Source of the DNA: Bisporella sp. PMI_857
Lineage: Eukaryota > Ascomycota > Leotiomycetes > Helotiales > Helotiaceae
DNA: 64,000 nucleotides
Direction of reading: 5' to 3'
NCBI GenBank assembly: GCA_021307315.1
Contig: JAJSPD010000050.1
Span: forward strand, 1-64,000
Position numbers and translations under genes: made by a program. Shown here piece by piece: positions 12,380 to 24,372 of this stretch (positions within the stretch are counted from its first letter, which is position 1; each line of letters starts with the position of its first letter). Below the pieces are notes generated by a model that searched no databases, was not told the DNA's origin, and saw only the letters and a program-made list of their open reading frames with translations.

Positions 12380-15300
12380 ATGGCTCATCAACCGCGATAC
12401 AAAGAAGAACCTGGTGTTCCCGGTCCGGGAGATCATGTAAGTTTACAAACAGCTTTTCCCATCCCACCTTTTTGAGTAATTTTTTTTTGTACCTGGCTGT
12501 TCGGAGGATGATTCTCATGCTCATGCTTGTGCTCGGCTTTGCAACCTTTCGTCATTCGTTCTGTATTATTTTCACCGCATAGGAAAGGTCAATTTCTTTT
12601 GTTTCGAGCTTCATGCCGTCCCTCGCGTCCAAATTCGCAAGTTGCTCTGAGTTGGGGATAGCGACGAGGGCAAGGGGCATTGGTAAGGGGGATTGCCGGG
12701 GGACGGAGCTTCTAAGGTTTCCAGAAAGCTCATCCAGCTGGACCTCGACAGCGGGGGGGAGGGGAGACCCCAAGCTTCGTCGTGTTTCACAAACGAACCA
12801 GCCCCTCCTTCCCATGCATGAAGCAGGGATTCCCCCTTCAAGATAGGATGGGCGCCGCTTGGTTGACCACTCCCTGCCTCATCTCCCGCTAAGTCCAAGT
12901 GGGATTAGTGTTGTTGCTCGCTTAGAGTAAATGGGCGGAAAGTGCTCAAGTGGCATTCATCGGGAGAGGATTCTGCGCGCTTGAAATTACATATGATGTT
13001 GGGGTTGTTTTGAACTTGCACTACGGTGTGGGAGGAGTTGCTACCAAACACTGTAGCTATTACCCGTGGCACATCATTTTGGTTGTTGCAGAAGGAATAT
13101 CCGTTTTCGTTTCTCAAGTAGTTTGGGGATGAAGTCGACTTTCGCTTGTTTCGCCAGACGTTTGAATGTATCGTTTATTGGATCTAGGAAGTCCCTGGCT
13201 CAATTCAAACAATCACACGTTATAAACGGCCTGCAGGGACATAAAACGTCAACTACCATTAGTTGTGTGTTGATTTGGGATGTTTTTTCACGGGGAAAAA
13301 GCTTCGGTATGGATGCCTGGGGCTCTCTAAACCTTCTCTCGCCGTTGCGGCGGTGGGATGTTCGAAAGGGAAATGATTGGCCACAGATGAGGCTTCCCAA
13401 TCTCCCGCCTCCATTGGTCATTGGCCATTGGTTGTCGTTCAGCTCCGCTTCTTGTCCCCGCTCCATGATTCTTTCTGATTGGCTGTCGTGAGGAGTGCCA
13501 TATTGTTGATTGGATGAGTGGCGAAACCGGCTCTGCATTCAACACGCCTCCGTCGTTTTTTTGCATGCCTTGCTCATTTTAATTTGACACACAGCGTTAG
13601 TCCGCGTCATCTTTCTATTTTAGCCTCCCCTACTAGCCTCTTTCGCTAGCCTGAAGTGGAGCAGGACCGGCGTCGCCCATGCCCGACACACTATATATCA
13701 TTGGGCATCAGCCCCCCCTGCTCATTCTGCCCTTCCCCCTTCGTCAACTTTCACCGACAACTGTTGATCCTTGTCACGTTTCTTCCATGCGCTTCTTCTT
13801 CTTCTTGTTGGTTATCTTGTTCCACTGCGCAACCCTGAATCTTACCCACCCGCACCCTTTTCTCAAAACACCCCTGCTTCGGCTGTGGTGTGTGTGGATG
13901 TGAGCATCTCCACTTCATATCCTTACACTTACCCCTACCTTGTCGGAAACCCTCGTCCTTAATCTTTCGTTTTATCAGAATCCCACTATATTCCCTAATT
14001 CCTAAATTATCTTCCTGCCACTACTACTACAACTGCTACAGCGGTACCTGTACGTTATATCAAAAACAACCCCTACCTCTACTTACTGTTACTGCTGTAT
14101 CCTTTTAAGCCTTGTTGTTATATATTTTCATCTCATTACAAAAATTTCACTCAGCCCCTCGCAAGTTTTGCGATCCTCGCTCCGATCAATCTTGTCTTTA
14201 TCCTCATCCGTCAGTTATTCTCCGTTCTGATTTACTGCTGCGTGGTGTTTATAAGCATTTCCTTTCCCCCCTCGTCCGCTCCACTTTCTACTCGAAAAAG
14301 TGTTGAGCCTTGCGATTCCCATCAGGCTGTCGGACATTGCCATTTCGTCGGTTGTATACTCCTGGTCATCCTATTCTCTGAACAAAGTTAGTCGCAGAGA
14401 AAGCAAGGCATCTCATATACAGTGAGGCACACCCTCGTACTCTTTTAATTCCCTTGTCCCCAGTCAGCTCAGCAGCACCCACTCTCTATCAGCAGAAGTC
14501 TTGCCTACTACAGTGGTCCTTCGCGCTACAGTCAGCATCAGCAGCAGCAGATCGTCGTGTTGCTGCCGTGATACCCTCGTCATTCGGGGATTTTACCAAA
14601 AGCCGAGACAAACATCGCGACGCGACTTGCTGCTCCCAATGGTTATTATATTTTGCGTTGCACGTATTGTCACATCCCAGATCTCTAGCTAACCAGACTT
14701 CGTTGCAGCAGCATCTTCCTCACCACGCGCCGCAAGGTCCTCCACCTCCGCACCATCGTCCTTCGAGCATAGTCCAACAACATCATCCTCCTCCACCACC
14801 ACAACAGCAGCAGCAGTCGCACGCCTACCAGCCTTCACACGGCGTACCACAATACTCGCAGCCTGCGCCGGGTCCACCTGGAGAGCATCACCCGCAGCAG
14901 CAGCACCCATATTATAACACTCAGCAATATACGAGCAGTGGACCTGCTCCGTATTCTCAAGCAGGTACGTGAACGCGCGTTTGAACGTGATTCAACTGTT
15001 GAACTGGAAACTAATATTTCCAATAGAACCAACCGAGATCATGGCTGCCACACAGATGTCGCGTTCCAATTACCCATCGATCACCCAACAACAACCCTAT
15101 CATACTCCTCAGTCGAACTCTCCAGCGTCGGTAGCGTCGCCTTCTGGTCATGATGGACAGCGCAGCATATATGGAGCACCGTCTCACCTACAACAGAATT
15201 CTCACCCAATGTACCAATACCCACCACAACAGCAGTATCCTCCTATGCCTCCACAGCAGGCTGGACCATCTCCATATTCTCCTCATCCACAGCAACAGCC

Positions 15301-17367
15301 ACATCCTCAGTCCATGACTTCGCAGCCAAATAACCTTCTCATGTCGCATCCCTCACAGCAGCCGCACCCAATGCAGCAACATCCTGGTCAACATCAACAA
15401 CCGGGAATGACGGGTAGCCCCAGGACAAAAATGGAGCCTCATGTTCCTCAGATCCAGCGCCCCGCGCCAACCTTAGGTCCTCAGCAGCACGCACAGAATG
15501 GTGCTCCCATGCAGCAGAACAATGTACCTGGAGCAGGAGGCGCGGGAGTAAATCCAAATGCCGCGCCGGGTCCAATCCCGGCCACCACACCGTTAGTCGT
15601 GCGACAAGATAACAACGGTGTGCAATGGATCGCATTTGAGTACTCTCGCGACCGCGTCAAGATGGAATACACTATTCGTTGCGACGTGGAGTCAGTCAAT
15701 GTCGAGACATTAAGCCCAGAGTTTAAGACCGAGAACTGTGTCTATCCGAGGGCTTGTTGCAGCAAAGACCAATACAGAGGAAATCGACTGGTCTACGAGA
15801 CTGAATGCAACACTGTAGGTTGGGCGTTGGCGGAGCTCAACCCTTGTCTGCGAGGAAAGCGCGGTTTGATCCAGCGAGCGGTGGATAGTTGGAGGAACTC
15901 CAACCAGGACCCTCGATTACGGAGTCGGCGCGTTCGGCGCATGGCCAAAATCAACAATCGCAAGGCCGTCCAAACCGCGTCGCATAACCCACATATGGGT
16001 GGTCCCGGCGGGCCGGCAGGGATGCCTCCATCTGCCAACATGGGCCCCGGCCCTGCGCCGAACATGGGCAAGCCAAGCATGGGCGGAATGGGGGGCGCGC
16101 AACTCCACCACCACCACCAGACTCATCCGGACGGAAGCACTCAAGGGGACGAAGTCGGTATGTTTCACCACCAGATGTGATGTGATATTATTATTGTGTT
16201 ATATGATACCTTTCGTGCGAATATATTGTTGCGGGAAGGAAATTGGACATAAATTGTCTAGGAATAGGGACATTGCGTGTATAATACATCATTGCACTTC
16301 TGGCTTCTTGCACGTCGCGTTACGCTTTCATCCCCAAACCTTTCATGTCTGCACATCTTGTATTATCTCCCCTATCCCTGCTTACTTTCACCCGCGCACT
16401 CCTACTTCGCTTACCGGTTAAAGTCAATGGCTAATTGAGCGTCTCAATCTGATAGACGACGAGTATGCCGACGAGCAACATCATCATCACCATCAAGCTC
16501 CCAATGGCTCACCACGATCACCAGAAGATATTCGTCAAGCCCATGCTTTCCCAGGCTACCCAGGAAGCTACCCTCCTCCAAATTCCTCCGTAGGGGGGCC
16601 TTCGATGGCTCCCACCATGCATGATGCTCGCGATCCCATGTCCCATAGCTCTATAATCACGGTGAGGGGTGCGGCCACTACTTCTGCAGATGATGACCGC
16701 GTTTCCCTATTCGGCGATCTCCCTCAAGGAAAGCGACGCAAGTTTATTGTGGTGGAAGACACACAGAAAAGCACGAGAGTTCGAGTTCGCGTCAATCTTG
16801 ATGTCGTTGATACAAATGAGATTCCCGACAAGTTCCGTGAACAGAACTCTGTATACCCACGGTCTTGCTTCCCAACACAAATGCAGGATGCGCCACCCTC
16901 CCCAACCGGTAGCCGATTCTTCAAAGACGACTATGACGACATCTCGGATCCGGTGGAAGTGGAAGGCAGAGGATACCGGCGTGGACGCTTCCATGAGATG
17001 ACCGAACAGACCAAGGTGCCTCTTATGAATGGTACCGAGGCGAAAATCCTAACACAGCGTATGCGTAAGAGCTGGCGGGATAAGGAGGTCAAGTTGAATG
17101 AGCTTGGCCTTCGCATGACCTGGCACCAAAGTCGGGTGTTCGCGGATAAGACAGTGTTCCTGCAAAAAGCCCGTAGGTCACTCTTCCATATCACATATTT
17201 GCAGAAGCTAATATAGACTAGTGAACATGTATCGAAGCAAAATGTACGAAGCGCTCACCGACGGTGGCCAAGAAGTCAGCACCCGCACTCCACATTTTGA
17301 GCTCAGAGCCGGCAAGCGCAAGTGGAACCAGCGAACCAGACAAACCGGTACAGAGGCCGACAATTAA
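12380..17367 (+). CDS. Gln/Pro/His-rich nuclear-type protein with two related DUF8032-like domains
   Basis: Six exons fit: 12380-12436, 14464 to about 14553, 14709-14964, 15027-16157, 16456-17172 and 17222-17367, giving about 798 residues. The first half is Q/P-rich low complexity with poly-Q and poly-P runs. A conserved domain spans roughly residues 330-445 (WIAFEYSRD, then Cys-rich YPRACCSK, then RGKRGLIQRAVDSW). After a His-rich linker a related second domain runs from about residue 600 (GKRRKFIVVED, then YPRSCFPTQ, then a basic helical part) to the C-terminus. I recognise the pair as the fungus-specific DUF8032-type domain from memory of the family; biochemical function is unknown to me. 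Composition suggests a transcriptional regulator (inference). The first exon is supported by ATG, 19 open codons and a GTAAGT donor in compatible phase. The donor of exon 2 is uncertain. If exon 1 is not used, the first in-frame ATG is at 15041. Confidence 0.78.
12437..14463 (+). promoter_or_regulatory. 2-kb first intron or internal (alternative) promoter
   Basis: Between the proposed first and second coding exons lies 2.0 kb, many times the other introns in this window. Its last 850 bp are strongly pyrimidine-rich, as fungal promoters near the transcription start often are. It may be a long regulatory intron, or it may hold a second promoter giving a transcript that lacks exon 1. No coding exon was found inside. 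Confidence 0.45.
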
Positions 17368-20300
17368 TCACATTCACGATATAAAAGTTTAGCATTTGGC
17401 CGCATTGCCCTAGGGCTTGATACCACTTTACGCTACTGACGATCAATATCTTATTCCTTGGCACTATATTTCAGCACATGGTCTTTGCTCGTTTACATCA
17501 TGGCTTGCACTGATATCATCTCCTTACTCCGGCTAACCCCATCGTTCCATGGTCTTACCTTCTCTTCTTCCTCTAGTTCCATCATCTGTTATTGAACGAA
17601 TATCACGATTGTTTTTTTTGGGGGGGTGATTTTTTTTATTACTTTCCCTTTGCTTGGGCTCGCCACGACGGTTCCTACCCCAAATGATATGATGACGAAT
17701 GGTGCGCCTTCTCCACTATTGAGTTGGGGGTGGAGGTATGTGTATAGAGCTTTAGGGAAACTGAGGGAAGGTCATTGCATCTCGCTGGTGGCGGGGAGGT
17801 TCATCATTTTTATAGGAGCTATGGCATTTGCGTTATATGAGAACATAGCAGGCGAGGTTTGTGTTAGAATATGATGCCAATCGTTATAGAGAATTGCATA
17901 GTTTTCATTCTAAGATTGACTGTGTTTTGCTAATATATCCGTTTGTGTGATCTATTGTAGGATGAGGGAGCAAGTAGAGATAAAAGTGGCTGTGGGCCTC
18001 CTTATGCGGGGGAGAATTTCACAGCGGTTGATCTAAGGAGGAGACATGAGAAACGAAATAAGTTTACAGTCATTTGATGGGACTGTGGTGCGAGTGAGGC
18101 TCCTGAAGGCTATGCAGAGAGATACAAGATTGCATCTCAAAGCTTTGAGGATAGCATTACCTTGTCGTATTTTGTATATTCTTTCTTGTCATGGATGAAA
18201 CTTCTTTGCGGGGAGCGAAGGAACGGGGTTGCTGTTGTTGGTGCGAGGATGCAACGGATATATATGCGTCCGCATTCCCCCTAGAGTCTGGTTTCTTTCA
18301 TTCACTCTTTTTCGATTTTAGAAGCAGCGCATAGTAAAGAGAGCGTCGGGTAAAGGGTATTCAAGATAGCGGAGGATTGAGTCGTTCCTTGGCTGTAATT
18401 TTTTCTTTCTTCTCTCAAGGGCCGCAGTTGTGATGGGTTGTGAAGTTGTTTTAAAGATGCTCAATGCGGTTTGTCGTTTGATTCGAGTATTCGAGATGGA
18501 CGGCAGCTGGTGACTCGCAGATGAAGCGATGTGGGAGAGGGTGGTGTACATCGATATCCGATGCATGCTAGTTGAATCTTTTCTTTGCCTCTAGGTCTGA
18601 GTGGATGTAAGACTTATCGGTTACTGTGCGAAATACTACGATGTACCTGGAAGTGTGTGCATACACCGGCGACAAGGGGACCGGTTAATGTGGTGTAGTG
18701 CGACTGAGGTTTGTAACTGGATCGCGATGGAGTATTCCATTTGTGCAAGATGATCGTGCTTTGAGGTTAAAAGGGATGGGTGAGAGGTGGATAGTATCGG
18801 CTTTTTCATGGAAGAGCATCATTTGCAATGAGTGCACCGAATGGTATAACAGCTTTGATACATATGGAAGGCTTCAGCAACGAACGAGGAGGTTGGGTAT
18901 TGAGGTATCGCGGATTGAGTTCTTATGGTTGCACAGCGAGCCTGTTCTTTGTGAGTTGTTTCAACGGAGTTGGCAGTGTACATGACGCTACGGTAGAGAG
19001 CTTCTTGCCTTTGATCTCGGAAGAGTTGTCGTGCTGCTGGCACGTTTAATGATTCGATTGAAAGCAGAGTCATTTATTATATGTTATGGGACTGGAGTTG
19101 CGAGTGTGAAATTGAGTTTTGCCTCACACGACTATAGTATCGTTGAGGAAGCGCAACTACTTATGGCATAAAGAACGTAGACGCTCTTGATTGTGGGAAG
19201 TAAGGGGGTCAAACAAGTATTGGGTGTGAAAACCGCTGACCTTCGAGACGTACTGAAAGGAATCAGGTGCTCACAAGAGCGTCCAGAACCATGTGGACAT
19301 TCTGCTAAACGCCAAGAGCTTCTGGTGCTTATAATATCCAGATAGGCTTTCTGGATGTTTGAGATGTGTCTAAGCACGTTTGCATTCTTAATAGCCGACC
19401 ATTGGATGTTCCTGCCTGGCTGTGTTGCGCCGCTGGTACGGTATCTACATCAATATTGTAGAACTCTTGGCGGGCCAAAATAGGGGCCGGAAATTTGAAC
19501 GAATCAGCACCTCGGGAATTTTGAGTAATGTGTGACGCGATGGAAGTTAATTGATTGGGTAAGTGTTCCGGTATCTTTCATTTCTCCTACCATTCATTTT
19601 AAACATAATTTTATTGAATTGATCGAGATTACTTTACGGCTTTTTACAATTTCTACTTGTATAGATGGATAATGCGGAAGGATTGTCAGAGGATTGCAAT
19701 CACTCACCTTAACAGCCTAGCCTAACAACGCACCTATCATTCCACTTTAGATGGGGAGTATATTTAACCTGCCATGCTATAAAGCTTAGATCAAAGAGTA
19801 ACCTCACATAATCCCTTATGCCAATGCTGGCTGTGTATTTGGTAAGCCATGTTTAGCAGATAAGCCTACACGAAAAGCTTTAAGCGAAGGTAAGCGAGGT
19901 TCCTGACAGGAAGTTTGAAACGCTAAGCCCACTCAGCTCTAAGAATGAGGATTTACGGACCTTTGAATAATAAACCCTATCTGGACTGCCACTGACCTTT
20001 TTTTAGGACAGGGCTTATTGTTTGTTCAGGTTAGATGTTTTTTGTTCGGAGTTGGGAGTTGAGATTTGGGTGAGCGCTATTAGATGAAATGGTTATATAA
20101 TGAAACAAGAAGATGTAGCTGGTATGCACAGAGACAGTGGGATTTGGATGAAGCCAGATAACCGAAGTGAGAACTTAAAGCCTATCAGCCTCCATCGGCA
20201 AGTACTTTGTACAAGTTTACCCCAGAGATAAACGAGAGATGCATAAAGATCCAACGATCCTGTACCGCCTTCATCTTGCAGCACAACCCTGTCTCCATGT

Positions 20301-20570
20301 GTTAACCATAGTTGATATATCAACCTACATGCGTGTACTTCTAATTGAAGACGAATAGTAGCCAATAAACAGGTGGTACCATGACATGAACCGGGTATCG
20401 TGCGTGAGCCTCAGCTTAATAAGCATCTAGATACAATTGGGTTGCGGAGATCCTGAGGGATGAGGTGGGCGATGCAAATCACCCAGAGCCGCAAATGCAA
20501 CATTGACCACACTAAGAAAGAGGCTCACCAGAACCACCCACATATTGTGAATACTGTACTGGAATCTGGA
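17368..20570. other. Intergenic, no gene seen
   Basis: Contains the 3' region of the upstream gene (a T8/G7/T8 homopolymer cluster near 17613-17637) and then sequence in which all frames are short and of non-protein composition. No RNA gene recognised. Confidence 0.5.
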
Positions 20571-20578
20571 TATATAAG
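20571..20578 (+). promoter_or_regulatory. TATA box of the secreted-protein gene
   Basis: TATATAAG lies 164 bp upstream of the start codon and is followed by a CA/CAA-rich leader typical of a fungal 5' untranslated region. A clear TATA box fits strongly regulated expression (inference). Confidence 0.55.
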
Positions 20579-20734
20579 TATCTTGATGCTGCGCTCTGCA
20601 GATCTCCACACAAACAGTCAACAGCAATCACAACTACAACTATCACTGCAACAGCAACCAGACCTAGGCTCCAAAAAAATCTCTTTGCGTCTTTCTTACA
20701 CATCCATATTTTTTTATTTCAAGCTTCCTTCAAA

Positions 20735-21366
20735 ATGCAATTCTCTAAGCTCCTCACAGTTCTGTTCCTTGCTATCCCCGTCTTTGCAGCTGCCGGCGAT
20801 AACTCCAACCATGGCTCCGGCACCAATGCCCCATCAACTCAAAAGAAAGTCTCTTCAGCCCCAGGAGGCGAGAAGAAAGTCACCGTCCCCACACGAGAGC
20901 AAGCCATGGATATTGCAAGGAACCTCAAAGCCTTGAGCGAGGCTATCGAGAAGGAGCTCAAGGATTGTATCGCTGTACCAGGCGAGAACACAGCAGAGTG
21001 CTTCAACAGACAAAAAGGGATGAACTTGCCCCAGAACGCAAAGATGAGCGACGCGGAAATCGAGAAGGCAACGCAGAAATACTCCCAGCTCGTGGGCAAG
21101 GAACTTGCAGAGTGTAGCAAGAAGCATGGGTTCTATCCTTGCTTGAAGAAGATTCAGGAGGCAGATGATAAGAAAGCCTTTAACTTTCAGAAGAGGTACG
21201 CCCGCGCAGCAAGACGTGAGAAGTAGGACGAATGACTAACTTTCATTTTGACAGAGGATGGGGAACTGATTTTATGAATGGCTTTGTGAAAGGCTTCACT
21301 GGTGTCTTGAATGCCGCAGCACCAATTATTACTGAAGTCCTGCCATATGTTGCCAAGGGACGTTAA
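20735..21366 (+). CDS. Small secreted protein with four cysteines
   Basis: Two exons (20735-21195 and 21255-21366) with a 59-bp intron holding a GACTAAC branch site give 190 residues. Without splicing the frame stops inside the intron; splicing adds a C-terminus of about 37 residues (from RGWGTDFMNG). Residues 1-19 form a signal peptide (MQFSKLLTVLFLAIPVFAAA). A Ser/Gly/Lys-rich linker precedes a mostly helical, charged middle part. Four Cys occur as two pairs (KDC/AEC and AEC/YPC), which could make two disulfides. The protein is probably exported and could act outside the cell. I do not recognise a family; an effector-type role is possible but not shown. Confidence 0.8.
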
Positions 21367-22192
21367 GGTGCGGGCTATTGGCTCGTGTAAGAATATGTGT
21401 TGGTAAAAGTGTTTTCATGTGCATAGCGATGGCGTTCAAAAGGGAAGCAAAAGAGGCGTTCAGACCGTCATATCCGGGTTTGATATTTGTATTTGATTAG
21501 AGTTCTTGGGAGGCTTCGGCACTTGAAATTCAGAGCAGATGGAGTTGCTTTATTTCTCACGGTTTACGAAACAGTTTAGAAGGTCAATTGAATCTTCTAG
21601 TCAATCTATTTGCGTTGTGGGAAACAACCCGTTCTTCATTCGTACTTGATTGCCACTTCCACCGCAGTTGGACCATGGTACCTCTGCCTACAGATGCGCC
21701 ACAGCACGCCAAACCGACATTGTCGATATTTTCTCTGGGTTTAAACTTTATGGTGGTCAACAGAAAATGCGTACTTCAAGGATGCTCGTGACCTCCATGA
21801 TGAATATGAGAAGTGAATATTCCGTTGATTACGTGTCGAAATGCATTATACGTATACTTATGAACACAACATAGCTACTAACCATCTTTGAGTGGGATTG
21901 AAGGCTAAAGATCAAGAAGTCAAGAAGAGTGGGGTCTTGGGCGGGAGATCGAAATCCACTTAATAAACACACTAATTTAGTGTAAGCTTCGACCATGATT
22001 TTCATGGTCGGTGCCGACCAAACAAACATGACAGCATGAGGACTTTCAATATCACCTCAACTTTTAGCAGGGCCCGTATCTCACAGAAATGTTGCCGAAG
22101 AAATCACTAATTCATTACAGACCTTCGGCTCTCAGAGCACGTATAGGATCTCCGTCCCCCAATTCCGCCTTATTTCATTTGCATCCGCTTCC
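21367..22192. other. Intergenic, no gene seen
   Basis: 3' flank of the secreted-protein gene and upstream flank of the broken DUF924 gene. No credible coding frame. Confidence 0.5.
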
Positions 22193-22777
22193 ATGGACGA
22201 GGACGTGAATCGTATATTAGCCTATTGGTTCGTCAATTCAAGAGATGACCTAAATTACGCGATAAAGAGATGGTTTTCCGGTAGTAAAAAGGTGGATGCC
22301 GAGATTCGAGAGCGGTTCAGCCAGCTTGTCAACGCAGCACGTGCTTCCCAACTCACACGTCTTGGACCGAGAAGCCTCAAAGCACTCTAGCTTTACTTAT
22401 TCTTCTTGATCAATTTTCACGGAATATATATCGTGGTACTCCGGACTCATATAGCGCAGATAAACTGGCGCAGCGAGTCACGATAGCTGCGATTGCTAAG
22501 GGATTTGATCGTCAGGTTGAAATTGTCCAACAGCCATTCTTTTATATGCCACTGATGCATAGTGAGGAGTTGCTGGCACAAGTGGCTTGCCTGGCACATT
22601 TCGAACTATGGGACCAGAGGAATACGGCTGAAGATCAGAAGATGTTCTATGATTTCGCAAGAAAGCACCTCTATTGCATTGAGATTTAGGCGGTTCCCTT
22701 CGAGGAATGAGGTTTTAGGGAGGGAGTCAACGGAGGAAGAGCTTAAGTATTTAGTAGAATATCCAGGAGGGTTTTGA
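22193..22777 (+). pseudogene. Broken DUF924-family gene
   Basis: Translation starts at 22193 with ILAYWF and RWFSGSKKVDAEIRERF, the hallmark beginning of the DUF924 family (PF06041, a helical soluble protein of unknown function, mainly bacterial and fungal). Similarity continues in the next frame (LALLILLDQFSRNIYRGTP, later FYMPLMHSEELL and YDFARKHLY) and returns to the first frame for RRFPSRNEVLGRES and the terminal LVEYPGGF. Two frame changes are needed, near 22355-22366 and near 22668-22672; neither is at a homopolymer nor has splice signals. All conserved blocks remain in order, so decay looks recent. Sequence error is the alternative. Confidence 0.75.
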
Positions 22778-22995
22778 TAGAGGAATTGGAAAGGGGTTTA
22801 TGATGGTATGATATTCTGAGCATAGTTGAAGAATAATGGTACACTTTTCTGAGTGCATCTTACATCAGACCAGTGCTAACCACATGCCATCCATTATTTA
22901 GACCACCACACCAACCAACTCCTGGTTTGCGCTATTGCCCAGATAATCCAGAGGTCCAGGGATTCAACAGAACGATGACTTCCGGCTTCGTTCAT

Positions 22996-23766
22996 TTAAT
23001 CATCGCGATAGTAGATGCCTGGGAACAGTTTCCATGGGACATCTTGTTCGTACTTCTCCCACTCCTTGTTATACTCCTTTGCCAAACATCGTTCCTTCTG
23101 GGGATAGCGTTAAGAACCATATTGCTGGCATACATCCCACCCGTCATCAAGGCATACAGTAGTCCACCAGCCGCCAGCCCATAGCTGAATCCAAACACAA
23201 TATTTGCGGCGAAGTTTGGATGGCGACTCCAACCCCATAAGCCAGTCTTGTATAACTTGGCTTTGTTCTTTGGATCTGCTTTAAAACCAACTTCGTTGGG
23301 TTTCAATCGCCAACTCCGTAAGCACGGCGAGTATGTGGGTAGCTGTTCCGATTTTGATTAATTTGAAGCTGAAGACGGGATTGATGCCAGCAAAGGCAAA
23401 TATGAGTGTAGCGACGCTTCCATTTAGAAGGGTTGAGATTCCACCGAAGAAACCAAATGGCATCGTCACGCACTCGGCACAGAGGAAGATGGACCAGGTG
23501 ATATGTTTTGCTGATAGTACGGCCAGCATAAGGGTCATTAAGGCAGGGAAGAGAGGCTGCGTTTGCCATTGTGCGGGAAGAAAGGGCAGGAAGACGTTTC
23601 CGCCTGTAGGTGGATGTGGAACTCCAAGGAAGGATAGAGGATGGTGTTTGATTATTTAGTATTGAACTGGAACAGAAATGACAGGGAGGGCGACAAGAAT
23701 GAATGGTCCCGCGAAGGTGCGATTGTAATTGCCCCTTTGAACGCTCAGAGGATCAGTGGAAGTCAT
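22996..23766 (-). pseudogene. Broken DUF1295 / steroid 5-alpha-reductase-like membrane protein
   Basis: The minus strand starts at 23766 and reads through hydrophobic segments to about 23290, then shifts frame into WRLKPNEVGFKADPKNK and GLWGWSRHPNF, the signature of the DUF1295 / steroid-reductase C-terminal family (multi-pass ER-type proteins). A second shift near 23095 restores KEWEKYEQDVPWKLFPGIY, the usual C-terminus, ending at 22996. A TAA at 23656-23658 also interrupts the otherwise continuous N-terminal frame, and I found no intron that removes it. With one stop and two frame changes, the gene is probably non-functional. It lies beside the broken DUF924 gene on the opposite strand. Confidence 0.72.
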
Positions 23767-24372
23767 GATTGCTATCGAGAAGCTGGCGGAAGCTAAGGGT
23801 GGTAGAGTTTCTTGTCAGCTAAGTGTTTGGAGGGCTTCTTGTTGAATATATACACTCTTAACATGTTCTTTTTAATTAGCAGATCTTCAGGGGCAACATC
23901 TTCAAGTTTGGCTATTGGATAGCTCGTAGTTGAGTTTACTGAGTTTAACAACTAATGTTGATATTCAAGAAGTTACAAGCACCGCTCGTGCATCCGCTCT
24001 CCTGGTGAGAGCCCCACTCCAACCCAAACCTGCAGTAAGACTGTTCACCAATCACATACAGTTTTCTATGTGGGTAACACGGCCTCGAAGTGTTTACACA
24101 ACTCAGGGGTATCTCGTCTTTCGCTTGACAATCCCCAGTTGTCTTGACGATCCCCCGCACAAAAGGGGAGATTTTATCCATTTTATCCCATCTTCCCTTG
24201 CATCTTTACCCAAAATGCCACCCCACTTATCGCATATTGTCTCTTTGAGAGCAGCTATAGCCAAGAGGGGGAGGATAAAACGTCATGAGGCTGGAGATAC
24301 AATTGATTAGCATCAATATGCCTGTAACCTCAAGAAAACATGTGCTGAGGGACCGTGGCGATATTATCCAAG
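23767..24372. other. Intergenic, divergent flank
   Basis: Lies between the start of the broken DUF1295 gene (minus) and the glycosidase-like gene (plus). No gene seen; open frames here are short and of non-protein composition. Confidence 0.45.

Noticed and set aside
23648..23690. Intron that would remove the TAA at 23656 in the DUF1295 gene
   Set aside because: TACTAAA resembles a branch site, but no donor/acceptor pair around it keeps the flanking frame; the frame simply continues across the stop.
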